From contig OZ038453.1 of the NCBI GenBank assembly GCA_964036195.1, forward strand, positions 4,169,469 to 4,233,468: a DNA stretch of 64,000 bases, given 5' to 3'. The notes beneath the pieces are model-generated. The model was given only the letters and a program-made list of their open reading frames with translations. It did not search any database and was not told the DNA's origin. The position numbers and the translations under genes are program-made. Origin of the DNA: Sphaerolaimus hirsutus. Its lineage: Eukaryota; Nematoda; Chromadorea; Monhysterida; Sphaerolaimidae. Positions 10,901 through 20,360 of this stretch are shown here, piece by piece. The stretch's first letter is position 1. Every line of letters begins with the position of its first letter.

Positions 10901-13900
10901 GTGGCACGATACTCTACCATATTGCGTTTGTAAATGGTGAGTTTCAGGGGAACCGGCTTAGTCAAAGACACAGCTGAATCGACTAACGCGGTGCAGTTAG
11001 GCAAGTCGGGGTAGGTGTACAAGTCGTAGTGATCGGTCAGGTCGCTGCACAGCAGTGGCGTGTCCGGCATCGTCGAGGCCGCCGCCAAAGGAATCAAGCT
11101 CAGGCACGCCATCACCGCGGCGATGGTGAACACTGTAAACAAGGCGCCAAAGACTTGATTATTATACGGTGGTTCAGAATAAGCTCGCTGGCGAGGTACT
11201 GCGGACGTTTTGTCTCTAAATTCGGCCATTTTGTCAACGCATGTGCTCGAGAATGTACGCGGGGACAAAATCACAGGGGGCTCATTTAGGAATGGGTCCA
11301 ATGGGGCGTCACGCAAAACCCTCCACTCGATTCTAGTAAGCGTATCATTGTGGTCGTCATGCGGGCGACAGTCTGGGAGCACCACACAATCTTCATCCTT
11401 CAGATCATGCATTGCAGTGTGCCGCAGGTAATCTAACCAACTGGTACGAAATAGAATTGACGAGGCTTCGCGTTGATACGCCCAGTGGCTAATCCACTGT
11501 TCTCGATCTACCATGAGCGCGTGCATTTTGCACTGAAGGCTAGCTACAGGTTGCTCCTCCATCTCCTCCTCTTCAGGAGCTTCCGGTTCCAGCCCTTGCA
11601 ATGACAATATTTGATCATGATGGAAGAGAATTCTAGCGTAAGACGGCGATGACTCGGTCACGGCCTTGTAAGTGCATTCACCCACCTGTGTCACTGTCGT
11701 CGGGTTCAGCAGTGGCACGCTGCTGCTCTGGCCTTGCTGCGATTCCAACGGCCGTTGCGCCGGTTGTGGCTGCGGGTGCCATCCTATGGCCGCGGGCTGC
11801 TGGCTCTGGACATACACAGGCTGCATCATCTGCGAGGAAGGCACGGTCATAGGTTGACTTAATTGCATCGGTACCCATCCTCCTGGATACCCAAAGTTTT
11901 GTGGATATTGTCCTCCCTGTCCACGGCCTCGCCCTCGGCCGCCACCTCTACCGCGCGCACGGAAGTCGCCTCCGCGGCCACGCTGATTGCTATCGTTGCC
12001 AGCAGATGGCTCGGGAGGGGGCTTATTTGGACATTGGTAGCGGAAGTGATCAGGAGATCCACATTCCCAACATCCATTTTCAAACCTTTTGGGCGGTAAC
12101 TCACGCCTCGGGTGCGGCGCACCCATCATCTTAGCTTCCTGGGCGTCGAGTTTTTTCTGCCGTTCGTCGAGCGCCCGCTCCTTGGCCTTGAGCTTCGCAT
12201 TCTCGGCACTCTCGGCCTCCATCGACTGGACCGAGGGGTGCAGGTTCATGGCCATGATGCGCTCCATGACCTGATTCGACGTCTCGGCGACGATCTCGCC
12301 GGCCGACTTCGCATGTTCCTTCTGAACGGTTTCAAGATTTTTGTAACTTTCTTGCATGCGCGCATTATCAACTAATTCCTTCCAACTTATATTGGCGTGC
12401 ACTGCCAGGTTGCGCCTAATGTCCTTATCCAACCCCTGGTGAAACTTAGTGATGCACATGCCTTCCCTTTGGGCGGAGTGCAGCATTGGGTACGCGCGTT
12501 TTAAAGCACGTTCCAACCTAGTTGCCCAATCCAGCACAGATTCAGTGGGACTTTGAGTTGATTCGATAAACTCGCGCTGTGCATGATGCTGAGCGTTTGG
12601 ATTTGCAAACAATTCTTCCAAACGATCCATCATGGCTTTGTAATCAAGTGCGCGCAGTTCCCGCCTTCTAGCTACGAAAATAGAATTGGCATTCTTTTGT
12701 AAAAAGATAGGCAGCAACTTTTGCCTAGAACGCATTGAAACACCTAGCGCATCACACAAAATGTCCCACTTATGTCTCCAGTCCTTGAAACTCTTGTCAG
12801 CCCTTCCGGTGAATGCATCGCACTGCGTAGCCAGGGCGGTCAGCGTAGCAGCCGTGCCGTGCGGCACCTGGTGCTGCGCCAGGTAGTCTGGATCCGTAGG
12901 ATTAGGTGCGGGTGAAATCGATCCTGACGATCCTGGGGAGGAGGGGCCCGGCTGTCCCGCCAAATTGATTACGCTGGTAGCTGGTTGCGCCGTGGCGTTT
13001 GCAGGCGCAGGTGCCGCTCCACTGCCGCCCGCTGATCCGCTTACACTCGCCGGCGGGGGTACAGTCTGCGCGGTTGTGTTCCCAGGGGCCGTTCCCGCGC
13101 CTAAAGTAGCATTAGCTGCCAATGCTATAGGTGCAATTAATCCCCTATTAGAACAAAACGCCAAAAATTGAGTGGTGGCCTGCTCCAGCGCGCTAGGGTT
13201 ACCTACGCTGGTGTACATACTCAGGCCTAGTCTTATGGCCTGTAGCTTATTTTTATCTGCTGTGGAAGCATTGACTGAAATCGCCGCTGGTCCCGCGCGA
13301 CTAAGTTCCCCAGACCACTGGTGCAATAGTTGTATCATGCCCGGGAAGGTCCAACCTTCTCTAGTGTACCCAGTGGTTTCCCTGCCCGGGTCCGCCGCGG
13401 TCGCCGCCGTCAGGATCTGGCCCGGCGTCACTTGGTTGGCCGCCGCCAGGGTAGTCGTCACCGTTGTGAGCGTGGCCGGCGCGGTCGTCACACTCGAACC
13501 TGGGGGCGGAGTGCTAGTCATTCTACTTTGATTTATGGGAGACGGTCCTACGATTCTACGCCGTGCTCTATTCGAAGAGACACAGCTTTCAATCGAGCCT
13601 TGCGCAGATGCAAGCTCACGTGGTGTGGAAGAACTTCGCGGGGCACTTAATTGAAGCTCCCCCAATGAATTTTCCGCCTCTTCGAGCTCTTCGGCTAACG
13701 AGGGAAATTCAATATTTATATCTGGGATCGCTACTGGGGTGTCAATTAGATTTACGGAAGTCTCACCACTTCTACGCTGGTATGCAGACGAACTCACGGG
13801 CTCGTCTTCACCAGCGTACCCTGCTGAATCAGCCTGTGACCCAGACCCTGTCGACACCGGGGAGCTACGGCCGCTTTTTCCCCACGGTCGTCGAAATAAA

Positions 13901-14376
13901 CCCCACTTACTTGATTTCCGCTGCTCTCGCCCGGGCTCAGCACTTACTGGCCTGTCGGGTCGCAGGAGCGGACTATCTGGTGGGCGTTCTGTTTCTGTGC
14001 CTCCACTGGACGCTCGTCGAGCCGCCCCAGTCGGTAGCGCACCTGGCGCGCAAGCCGGCGTATCCCAACGGCTGCCGCCTGTTCCTGCACGTGCAATTCC
14101 AAATTGCAGCACTGGCTGGACGACGGGAGTGCTATCCTCTGTGCGTCTGGTCCAAGTCGCTGCTTCCTGTGCGCGCTCGGCTTCCGCTTCCGCTTCCTGC
14201 GCACCTGCTTCAGCTCTTACCTGTTCAACCTCAGCGTCCTGCGCGTCCGCAGTCTGCTGTGCCCTGCGCAAAGCCGCTTCTCGGCGCGTGCGCTTCTGTA
14301 GCTGTTCTGCAGCTCTCCACACTTCCTCAACTGACCCTGGGATCGACGCTGGCCCTCCTGACCGCAGCGTTTCCAC
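7870..14376 (-). CDS. gag-pol: Gag - envelope-like glycoprotein - protease - RT (first half) polyprotein
   Basis: One uninterrupted 2168-codon ORF. Residues ~27-75 are Ala/Glu/Arg-rich, coiled-coil-like. Residues ~515-690 are a retrotransposon Gag capsid domain. A CCHC zinc knuckle (CWECGSPDHFRYQC) lies at 767-782, followed by an RG-rich stretch to ~830. A hydrophobic signal/anchor segment begins near 1074. A Cys-rich ectodomain with N-glycosylation sites runs to ~1615, a second membrane segment spans ~1617-1645, and a basic stretch follows. The aspartic protease motif DTGA is near 1777 and RT starts near 2055. Gag-env-PR-RT order is not the usual gag-pol-env. Topologically it works: two membrane passes would leave Gag and Pol cytosolic and the glycoprotein lumenal. 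Alternatively the env part could be removed or used by splicing. The ORF ends inside RT at an in-frame TAG after a T7 run. Confidence 0.85.
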   Translation of the reverse strand: METLRSGGPASIPGSVEEVWRAAEQLQKRTRREAALRRAQQTADAQDAEVEQVRAEAGAQEAEAEAERAQEAATWTRRTEDSTPVVQPVLQFGIARAGTGGSRWDTPACAPGALPTGAARRASSGGTETERPPDSPLLRPDRPVSAEPGREQRKSSKWGLFRRPWGKSGRSSPVSTGSGSQADSAGYAGEDEPVSSSAYQRRSGETSVNLIDTPVAIPDINIEFPSLAEELEEAENSLGELQLSAPRSSSTPRELASAQGSIESCVSSNRARRRIVGPSPINQSRMTSTPPPGSSVTTAPATLTTVTTTLAAANQVTPGQILTAATAADPGRETTGYTREGWTFPGMIQLLHQWSGELSRAGPAAISVNASTADKNKLQAIRLGLSMYTSVGNPSALEQATTQFLAFCSNRGLIAPIALAANATLGAGTAPGNTTAQTVPPPASVSGSAGGSGAAPAPANATAQPATSVINLAGQPGPSSPGSSGSISPAPNPTDPDYLAQHQVPHGTAATLTALATQCDAFTGRADKSFKDWRHKWDILCDALGVSMRSRQKLLPIFLQKNANSIFVARRRELRALDYKAMMDRLEELFANPNAQHHAQREFIESTQSPTESVLDWATRLERALKRAYPMLHSAQREGMCITKFHQGLDKDIRRNLAVHANISWKELVDNARMQESYKNLETVQKEHAKSAGEIVAETSNQVMERIMAMNLHPSVQSMEAESAENAKLKAKERALDERQKKLDAQEAKMMGAPHPRRELPPKRFENGCWECGSPDHFRYQCPNKPPPEPSAGNDSNQRGRGGDFRARGRGGGRGRGRGQGGQYPQNFGYPGGWVPMQLSQPMTVPSSQMMQPVYVQSQQPAAIGWHPQPQPAQRPLESQQGQSSSVPLLNPTTVTQVGECTYKAVTESSPSYARILFHHDQILSLQGLEPEAPEEEEMEEQPVASLQCKMHALMVDREQWISHWAYQREASSILFRTSWLDYLRHTAMHDLKDEDCVVLPDCRPHDDHNDTLTRIEWRVLRDAPLDPFLNEPPVILSPRTFSSTCVDKMAEFRDKTSAVPRQRAYSEPPYNNQVFGALFTVFTIAAVMACLSLIPLAAASTMPDTPLLCSDLTDHYDLYTYPDLPNCTALVDSAVSLTKPVPLKLTIYKRNMVEYRATAYRCVAATRSAHTYQNFWGDVTLEHFDSQPRAVDPSECESMMKYHKCNDGALQPVDELSNAWDTQYPTNVSYSGHGLYCCSWLITKTPQCGLFKGDVRMRYGAKVMQSTLGEVSKCNYEEGTCTLPDGSQLVWKPNPKAECPYEKWQEIAGLIRQDIWLARDHTLALSFRVKEEIISCGKKLWKSDQDIVVAPFEIPPIRYVREKRCAARPGFGVVDTGHLAAAMQAVYETSEQTMRAQAVSTCRHVQHFQELLRLAMTEHPTTTARWYMRDNEILAKAAPDGFLVHKCFAVKTYQLGTETGKGACHATVPIRMKLHGQNVTLHLDTITNALLFQPVMGTCTNRHNRVLKLHGQWYKYLPEKGALEHIPVYNTHSFPHRWQLERPTDVHHQIFAATTMYNLSELLPTTTLNTVWHSYAIVRRVHGMPTHAVDGSLQSHRLMARSMVSVGFWDFDALRSWLQIWIYLVCAIVTCQYLLAALLAAAPPAATTLIERARRRLQQKSRPLITRHRDTGKRSFMKSYDGRLTVLNPTTGASEYASDDTVTVQMFPSIEYNHQLEMAEISMSPPVDRIRMITLSKDEQENIKSVVARRNGPVHVYYSPAVPVCMDGIMYHRCLLDTGAMRSLCSRDVFQEHRHGHDAVEETSPISHMRCAADSKLMIIGQLEMPIDIGGHTFRIVFQAIDGLVDNLILGADVLRHMIIDMPARLLKIPSVGVSIPFDNHKPDVQIRAVFALVTAATEIKARHEAMVPVRLSAPVSYHTFTVTGLESVNLKDGVVAASAAYETSDEVFLMRVANVRDQPVTLQMEQKIGLVEPVDCVLKVKASDPPEEWIRQCRANEATEPVSSSVPEKVIEDQLGEPLHVKCPDGHKMEFSVPQTLSENERKELAAVLLKHKGAFARHKYDIGYSELVDYRLQLTDRKPIACRMYRLSLDDQQYLEKHLRCLIEHDIIETSTSPYCAPTLVVSKPDGSKRMVIDYRRLNLVLHAPQFPLPRLDDTVDALSNCKFF

Positions 14377-14464
14377 CCGGCGCGACAGATCGTTTGTTAC
14401 TTATCACTTAACGGCTTGGCGTTGATCAGGCGCCGCACCGTTCACTGAAGTGAATTAAGCAAAC

Positions 14465-14482
14465 CACTCGCGTCTGCTACCA
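14465..14482 (-). promoter_or_regulatory. Candidate primer-binding site (tRNA-iMet-like)
   Basis: The plus strand reads TCTGCTACCA at 14473-14482, identical to the 3' terminus of eukaryotic initiator Met tRNA. Matching weakens further upstream. It lies about 90 bp before the Gag start, as expected for a PBS, with three bases between it and a TG that could be the LTR end. Confidence 0.55.
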
Positions 14483-14485
14483 AGT

Positions 14486-16418
14486 TGTCATGAATCCGTG
14501 TATTCAGCTGTTTTTCAACTACACGATTCACGAGGTTTCTTTTACCGCACTTTTCCCTCTATTCCCACCTCACCGGCCGCTTGCCGCTGCAGTGCACTGC
14601 ACTGGGCCCGGAGGTCCAGGTTATAAATGCGTGTTGTAAATTTTAAGGAAACGTGTCCGAAGACGGTAGGTTTTTCAGAACGTGCGATGAACCACTCGGT
14701 GGCTCACGCTGTTCCGTTTCCCGCAGCACGCACGGCACTCACACTCAGCATAAGCAGCGCGGTAATTAGAGCAGTTGTTAATTAGCTAACTAAGGGAAAT
14801 CAGTTAGTACTTAGTGCCAATACAAAAGGGGGGCCAAGTTGGGTTGAGAAGAGAGTTTATTTTTTAGGGTGATGGAAGAACAGTAGCGGCAGAGTAGAAG
14901 CAAATCAGCTTACGTCGCATCGACGAAGTTGCGGGAAAAAACAATTTCAGCTACTTATAAGGCAATCAAGACTACCATAATCGACTTGAATAAAAAGCTA
15001 AAAAAGACATAAAATTGCGAGGTTACAAAATCACTTTCAAATCACATAAGCTCTGATGTAAGCACTTAGTAAAATCGTACGTAACACAGCTGCTTATGAA
15101 AAGAGTACAACTTAATATTAGCTAATAAAAGTAATTAAAAGCTTCATGCAACATGGGGCTTAACCTATAATTTACAAGTTCACTTGATACGACAATTACT
15201 CACTTCCATAATTACCTACAAATTCCTACTTAATATAAGACAACTTAAAACAGAGAACAGTGCAGTGCAACGCATATTTACTAAAACGGAATGAACAAAG
15301 TATGTACAAAGGCAATTACGGCATCATGATCCAACACAGCAATTTAAGCTAATCAATAATTAGGCAGCCAACACAAGCTTACAACTAATGTTAATTAATT
15401 AAGATACAGAACGATTAATTAGGCACGTGGGAATGAAAGGCACTGGCGTAACACGCTATGTACAACAGTTTCTACATGTCACATGGAAACTTTGTTTGGG
15501 GGTTTTGTATTCATAAGTTACGGTAGCTAGAAAATGCTCGCAGGCGCGAAATGCTTATCACCTCCTACCCCGCGACCCACTATTGTGACTATCCGGTCAG
15601 CTAGCGCCCGTGAGAAAGGTTTCAGCCCGATGGCCACACCCTTCCGAGCGCGAGGAGATATTTATGCTAGGGCGGCGGAAAAGTATTTTTTGGACTGCGA
15701 CTTGTCACTTGGGGCGTTGTCGGAAGCTGTTCCTACCACCCACCGATACTAGATGACGCACGACAATCTAGTCAACATGGGGAGGAACGCAGAACAGTGC
15801 TTTTGTATTTTTTTTGAGTGAAATTCATTGTTCCTGGCTTCCGGTCGCCACCTACCTATCAGCCGTCAGTCTCCGCCTCTGCCCAAAGATAAGTAAAGGG
15901 TAGAATGTGCTTTAGACCGCCCAGAGAGTCACAACAGTGTGCCGGCGAGCCCAAAGGCGGCCACACGCCGCGCCGCGGCATTTCAAAGTGAAAAATGTGA
16001 AATTCCCCTCTCACCTTATGCCATGTGGAATGCAGTTACACCTAAGTTAGACATAACCTAGCTAAATTGACTTAAATAGATTTGGCGCACGAAAACAGTA
16101 ATTAAAATTGGGGGGTAAGGAAACAATTTTGTGCAGAGCACTACAACCACTAGAAAACATGGCGAACTCGGTCAGCCCATGTAGCGGCGTCGATCTTGCG
16201 ATGCAGTGCTCTGACGGGGTACTGCGCAGCCCACTGCAGGGCTGTGCATGCCATGCAGTCCCCGTTGCCGTCGAAAAGCCGTCGCAATGTCTGAGAAAGT
16301 TTGCCCAAATTTAGTTCACAACATACATAGTAGTTTACGTTCCGTGAATTATTGTTGCATTTGTTTGTCTAAAATTTTGTGGGGTGGTGTTTTTCCCATC
16401 GTAAAAACGCTCTTACAT
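14486..16418 (-). repeat. 5' LTR of the gypsy element (left limit inferred)
   Basis: The right end (16418) is fixed by the repeat with 1-296. The left end is inferred from the candidate PBS and a plus-strand TGTCA at 14486, which pairs roughly with the TGTAA start. Only 16123-16418 can be verified against the other LTR. The rest of the stretch holds no credible gene. Confidence 0.6.
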
Positions 16419-18018
16419 ATTGTTGGCTGCGGATGGTGCCGCCTATTTGACCATTTGCACGTGTGAACGATCATCAGTTTTTTACGTTTTCCCTAGTACC
16501 CGGGTATTTTGGTCAGGAAAACGTAACAAAACGTAATGGTATTTTTGGAAAACGTAAACGTAAACGTAAGTATAAATACCCGAATAACCGGGTATTTCGG
16601 GTAAACGTAAATACGTTTTTCCAACTCTGGTGTGCAGCACTCTTTTAGCACACATACCTATGCTTATTTAATTTCATGCTGCCACTAAATCAAATGCTTC
16701 TGGTGTAATCCACCAGGACAACTTTGAGTGGTGGTTGTGTTCAGAGATTTGTGCATCATGGAATCAGTTTTGCAGTTTTTGCAGAATACAGTTAGGTAGA
16801 TACAAATTTTATCAGTCAGTTTCATCACCTAAAGTATCTATAGGTATCAAACAAAACATAGTATAGCACTAGGGTTCAAACGGGATCCCGATCCTGGATC
16901 CCGTGAAATTCTGGGATTTAGCAGTCCCGATCCCGATCCCAAAAATTTTCAAATCTCGATCCCGATCCTGAGATTTTCAACTCCCAAGTCCGGGATCCCG
17001 ATCCTGGAAAACTTAGTGGAAATAAAAAAAAGTAAAAAAATGACATTTTTGCATGCAAAAATGTGAACACAAAGCCCCAGCATCCATTTTATGCCAATTT
17101 TCTGGCATCCAACAGTGTTTTGAGACCTTTATGAACAACTGTGGATGCCAGAACATTGGCCAAAATCTCTATCCCAAGACTAGTGATGGAATGGCGCCAT
17201 GGCGCTGGCGCCATTCCATCACTACACCCTAGTCCTGGTAAATGTAGAATGGAGCATTATGAATGTTTACCATGGACAGCAAAAAATAACGGCGGTTTAA
17301 CAACGACAACTCAAGCGGCGGTTTTCAGCGCTTGGAATATTTAATTTGACAGTAACAAATGTCACTAAGCATCACATTGCACGATCAATGTACTGGAAAC
17401 CGTTCTCCATTATTGTAAGGGTCTATTGACTATTGTCTATTGACAGTGTGTCTATTGTATTGTCTATTGTAGTGTCTATTGTATTGTCTATTGACATTGT
17501 ATTGTCTATTGAGAGTGTGAAGCCTATCTCGCGCGGCGACGGTTTGAACTGGAAATCACTGCACCCAAAACAAACGTGCCTCCTCCTCGAACACCGGCCC
17601 CTGAGAATCTGGCTCGCCCTGTATTCTCTGTGAGGTTGTCTCGATTGGAACTTGGAATTAACTTGTACAACAAGTACTTACACAGAAGTTCTGTGTAAGT
17701 TACATGCAAAGCAAAGCTGTTGAAAGTGCTGAACTTTTTCCATGTGAATGTAAATGTGAATTTTTTGTTTCTACTCACCCCTGAGTACAGAAAACATATT
17801 ATTTTTTACTTTCACTCTGTGTAAAAAGTGAAAAATACTTTTTGTAGAGAAAACGTAAAACATGTTTTTTGTTCACTTGATAAGTGTTTGTTTGGAATTT
17901 CATATACCATTCTTCCCCTATTTCCCCCTTCCTCAATAACCCCCCTTGAGTTATTCAAGGGGGGTTATTCGAGGATATACGGTAATTATAAGCAGCATCA
18001 AGCCAGCAGCTAGCAGTT
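16419..18018. other. Non-coding flank with simple repeats and MITE remnants
   Basis: No supported exon. Contents: a remnant ending in TTTTCCAACTCTGG (16470-16630) related to the CAGAGTTG hAT-like family; GGGATCCCGATCC-type repeats (16868-17012), flanked at 16870 by a motif whose inverse appears near 37295; a 44-bp mini-palindrome with TAGTGATGG ends (17181-17224); TGTCTATTG microsatellite (about 17405-17515); and a GTTATTCGAGG...TACGGTA MITE end (17938-17990). Confidence 0.6.
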
Positions 18019-18060
18019 ATGAGTGCAACGATGCTGTGGTTTGGCGTGATGTCCGCCCTG

Positions 18061-18246
18061 GTGCCAATCCCAGACCCTGTAAAATGTCCTGTAAAATGTC
18101 AAGCATAGGTGTGAAAAATCATGTGAAATGCCCTGCAAAAAAGCAACCGAGTTGCCATTTTGCTGGGCATTTTACATGACTATTGACGCTTTGCATGACA
18201 TTTCACATTTTACACGACATTTCACAGGGTCCGGGACTGCCGCCCG
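18061..18246. repeat. Introner-like TIR element 1 (in SDR gene)
   Basis: Begins GTGCCAATCCCAGACCCTG directly after coding sequence and ends ACAGGGTCCGGGACTG, the inverted counterpart. The interior is made of CCTGTAAAATG / CATTTTACAGG repeats. It begins with GT like an intron but lacks an AG at the flush end. Confidence 0.7.
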
Positions 18247-18370
18247 GCCGCGCTGCTGTACTACGGGCTGCCCGCGCTGCTCGTGTTCGTCTGCGTGCGC
18301 GAGCTGCTCAGCAAAATCACCCTGCCCAACTTGGCCGGCCGGCCGGTCTTAATCACCCGCTGCGACTCGG

Positions 18371-19309
18371 GTGCCGGTCCCGGACCCTGTATATGACCCT
18401 GTAAAGTGTAAAAGACCCTGTTAAGTGTAAAAGACCCTGTAAAGTGTAAAAGACCCTGTAAAGTGTAAAAGATCTTGTAAAGTGTAAATGACAGTGTAAA
18501 GTGTAATAGAGCCTGTAAAGTGTAAATGACACTGTATAGTGTAAGAGACCCTGAAAAGTGTAATATACCCTGCAAAGTGTAAATGACTTTGTAAAGTGTA
18601 AGAGACCCTGTAAAGGGTAAATGACAGTTTAAACTGTAAAAGAACCTGTAAAGTGTTAAATGTGTTGTAAAACGCCCTGTAAAGTGTAAGAGACCCTGAA
18701 AAGTGTAATAGACACTGTAAAGGGTAAATGACCCTGTAAAGTGTAAGCGACCCTGAAAAGTGTAATAGACCCTGTAAAGTGTAAATGACAGTGTAAAGTG
18801 TAAATATACCTGTAAAGTGTTAAACGTCGTGTAAAAGAACCTGTAAAGTGTTAAATGTCGTGTCCAAGACCCTGTAAAGTGTAAGAGACCCTGAAAAGTG
18901 TAATAGACTCTGTAAAGTGTAAATGACTGTGTAAAGCATAAAAGAACCTGTAAAGTGTTAAACAACTTGTAAAAGACCTTGTAAAGTAGCATGTTTATCA
19001 AAAAACATAAGAGTTGCATATGATACATGAAGATTTGGATACACATGACACTTTACATGACGTTTGACACTTTACGTGGTTTATTACATGAAACATGAGA
19101 TTTCAGTTTCTTTTACACTTTGCAGGGTCTTTGACAGTACAGGGCATTTTACATGACACATGACATTTTACAGGGTTTTTGACATTTTACAGGGCATTTT
19201 ACATGACACAAAATATTATTAGGGTCCTTGACACTTTACAGGGTCTTTGACATTTTACACGGTATTTTACAATTTACAGGGTCTTTTACAGAGTTTGGGA
19301 CTGCCCCTG
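18371..19309. repeat. Introner-like TIR element 2 (in SDR gene)
   Basis: Same family: starts GTGCCGGTCCCGGACCCTG and ends CAGAGTTTGGGACTGCCCC. The left ~600 bp are tandem ACCCTGTAAAGTGTAAAAG units (18385-18990). The right part carries the inverse (TTTACAGGGTC), making a fold-back. It bisects the SDR glycine motif. Confidence 0.75.
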
Positions 19310-19573
19310 GCTTCGGATATTTGCTTGCGTTGCGATGTCTCGCAAATGGGATGCCCGTGTTCGCCACCTGTGTCACTACGGAGGTTTGTTCGAGTGGACA
19401 AGTAAAAAGTTTAAAGCCAAGTAAAACTTTTCTATAAGTGATAAGTGAAGTTCCTTCCAACTAAAAAGTTAAAAACAAAAAAGTTTATAGGCAAACGACA
19501 GGTGACAAGAAAACGCTAGTAACCTTCTACACGTTCTAGTTACCGTATCACCTCTCACTCCTCAATTTACATG

Positions 19574-19891
19574 TAAACAGGGTGCACGCCAGGTCCGCCA
19601 CCCAAATTCTGAGTCGGTGCCGGACGCCATATCTCCAGTTGTAGTGGGGGAATTTATTCGAAATTTTGAGGGCATATACTCGAAACCCACCCACTACTAT
19701 ATACGGGCTGGGGAAGGTCGGCGACCCACACTCAGGTGGGTCGCCGACCTTCCCCAGCCCGTATATAGTAGTGGGTGGGTTTCGAGTATCTGCCCTCAAA
19801 ATTTCGAATAAATCACCCCACTACAACTGGAGATATGGCGTCCGGCAACGACTCAGAATTTGGGTGGCGGACCTGGCGTGCACCCTGTTTA
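19574..19891. repeat. Near-perfect fold-back palindrome
   Basis: Two ~155-bp arms (starting TAAACAGGGTGCACGCC and ending in its inverse) meet near 19733 with only a few spacer bases. No coding capacity. 19384-19573 to its left shows no feature. Confidence 0.85.
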
Positions 19892-20082
19892 TTTTTACGT
19901 GTTACTTCTCACTTATCTCACTTTTTTTGTGCCTAGGTATCCATTGCGGAATTGGCAACAGTCGTGTTTGCAAGGCAGTGTATATTTCACAGTATCAAAA
20001 CACTTTTCATTAATTATTAAAATAAATACTATTGACTCAAAATATATATTGTAATTTGTAATCATTTTTCAGAAACAAGGGC

Positions 20083-20240
20083 AGTCAGAAGCCCTGTAAA
20101 GTGTAAAGTAAAGTGTCAAATGTAAAGTCAAATGCAAAGTCAAATGTCAAAAGTAAAGTAAAGTGTCAAATGTAAAGTCAAATGGAAAGTCAAATGTCAG
20201 ATGTAAAGTAACTCTCAAATGTAAAGTAAAGTGTCAATTG
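20083..20240. repeat. GTAAAGTCAAATG-type tandem repeat
   Basis: Short units built from GTAAAGT, CAAATGT and AAAGTGTC, resembling the left half of the introner-like family. Confidence 0.6.
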
Positions 20241-20360
20241 TGTATCCAAACCTTTTTTTTGTATCCAAATCTTATGTTTTTTTGTATCCAAATCAGTTAT
20301 GTTTTACCTTTCCGTTGCTGTTTTCCGGCAGCCAAAAATTTTTTACCCTTCCGTTTTCTG

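Larger units (their letters stand above)
1..16418 (-). mobile_element. Giant Ty3/gypsy-type LTR retroelement carrying an envelope and a helicase
   Basis: A direct repeat (1-296 and 16123-16418) brackets three long minus-strand ORFs. The minus-strand LTR starts TGTAAGAGCG at both copies. Coding order is Gag, envelope-like, protease, RT, RNase H, integrase, then helicase. The RT-RH-IN order and a GPY motif after the integrase core place it in Ty3/gypsy (Metaviridae-like). The left LTR runs off the window, so the left target-site flank cannot be seen. If the 5' LTR is about 1.93 kb, the full element is about 18 kb, which is large for this superfamily. RT carries a frame break and an altered active-site box, so this copy is probably not autonomous. 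The identity of the element is firm; its outer limits are partly inferred. Confidence 0.9.
18019..19383 (+). pseudogene. 5' exons of a retinol-dehydrogenase/HSD17B-like short-chain dehydrogenase, split by TIR elements
   Basis: Three GC-rich coding blocks read together as the N-terminus of a membrane-anchored SDR. Block 1 (18019-18060) starts with ATG. Block 2 (about 18247-18370) gives a hydrophobic anchor then NLAGRPVLITRCDS. Block 3 (about 19310-19383) gives FGYLLALRCLANGMPVFATC. Joined, blocks 2 and 3 form the cofactor-binding CDSGFG motif. Both gaps are filled by one repeat family. The usual ITG is ITR here (one base change), and no downstream SDR exons (YxxxK region) are seen before the window becomes repetitive. 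It is either the start of a gene with distant exons or a captured/decayed fragment. Splicing between blocks 1 and 2 has no in-frame canonical AG. Between blocks 2 and 3 a canonical TTTTACAG at 19291 keeps frame but inserts six residues into the glycine motif. The family call is strong; intactness is doubtful. Confidence 0.7.

Noticed and set aside
13563..14425. Plus-strand open frames of 228-282 codons opposite Gag
   Set aside because: Antisense shadows of the Gag N-terminus; no domain or start signal of their own.
18261..19046. Minus-strand 261-codon open frame with repeated LYRVYYTFQG-like units
   Set aside because: It is a translation of the ACCCTGTAAAGTGTAAAAG tandem repeat in the introner-like element.
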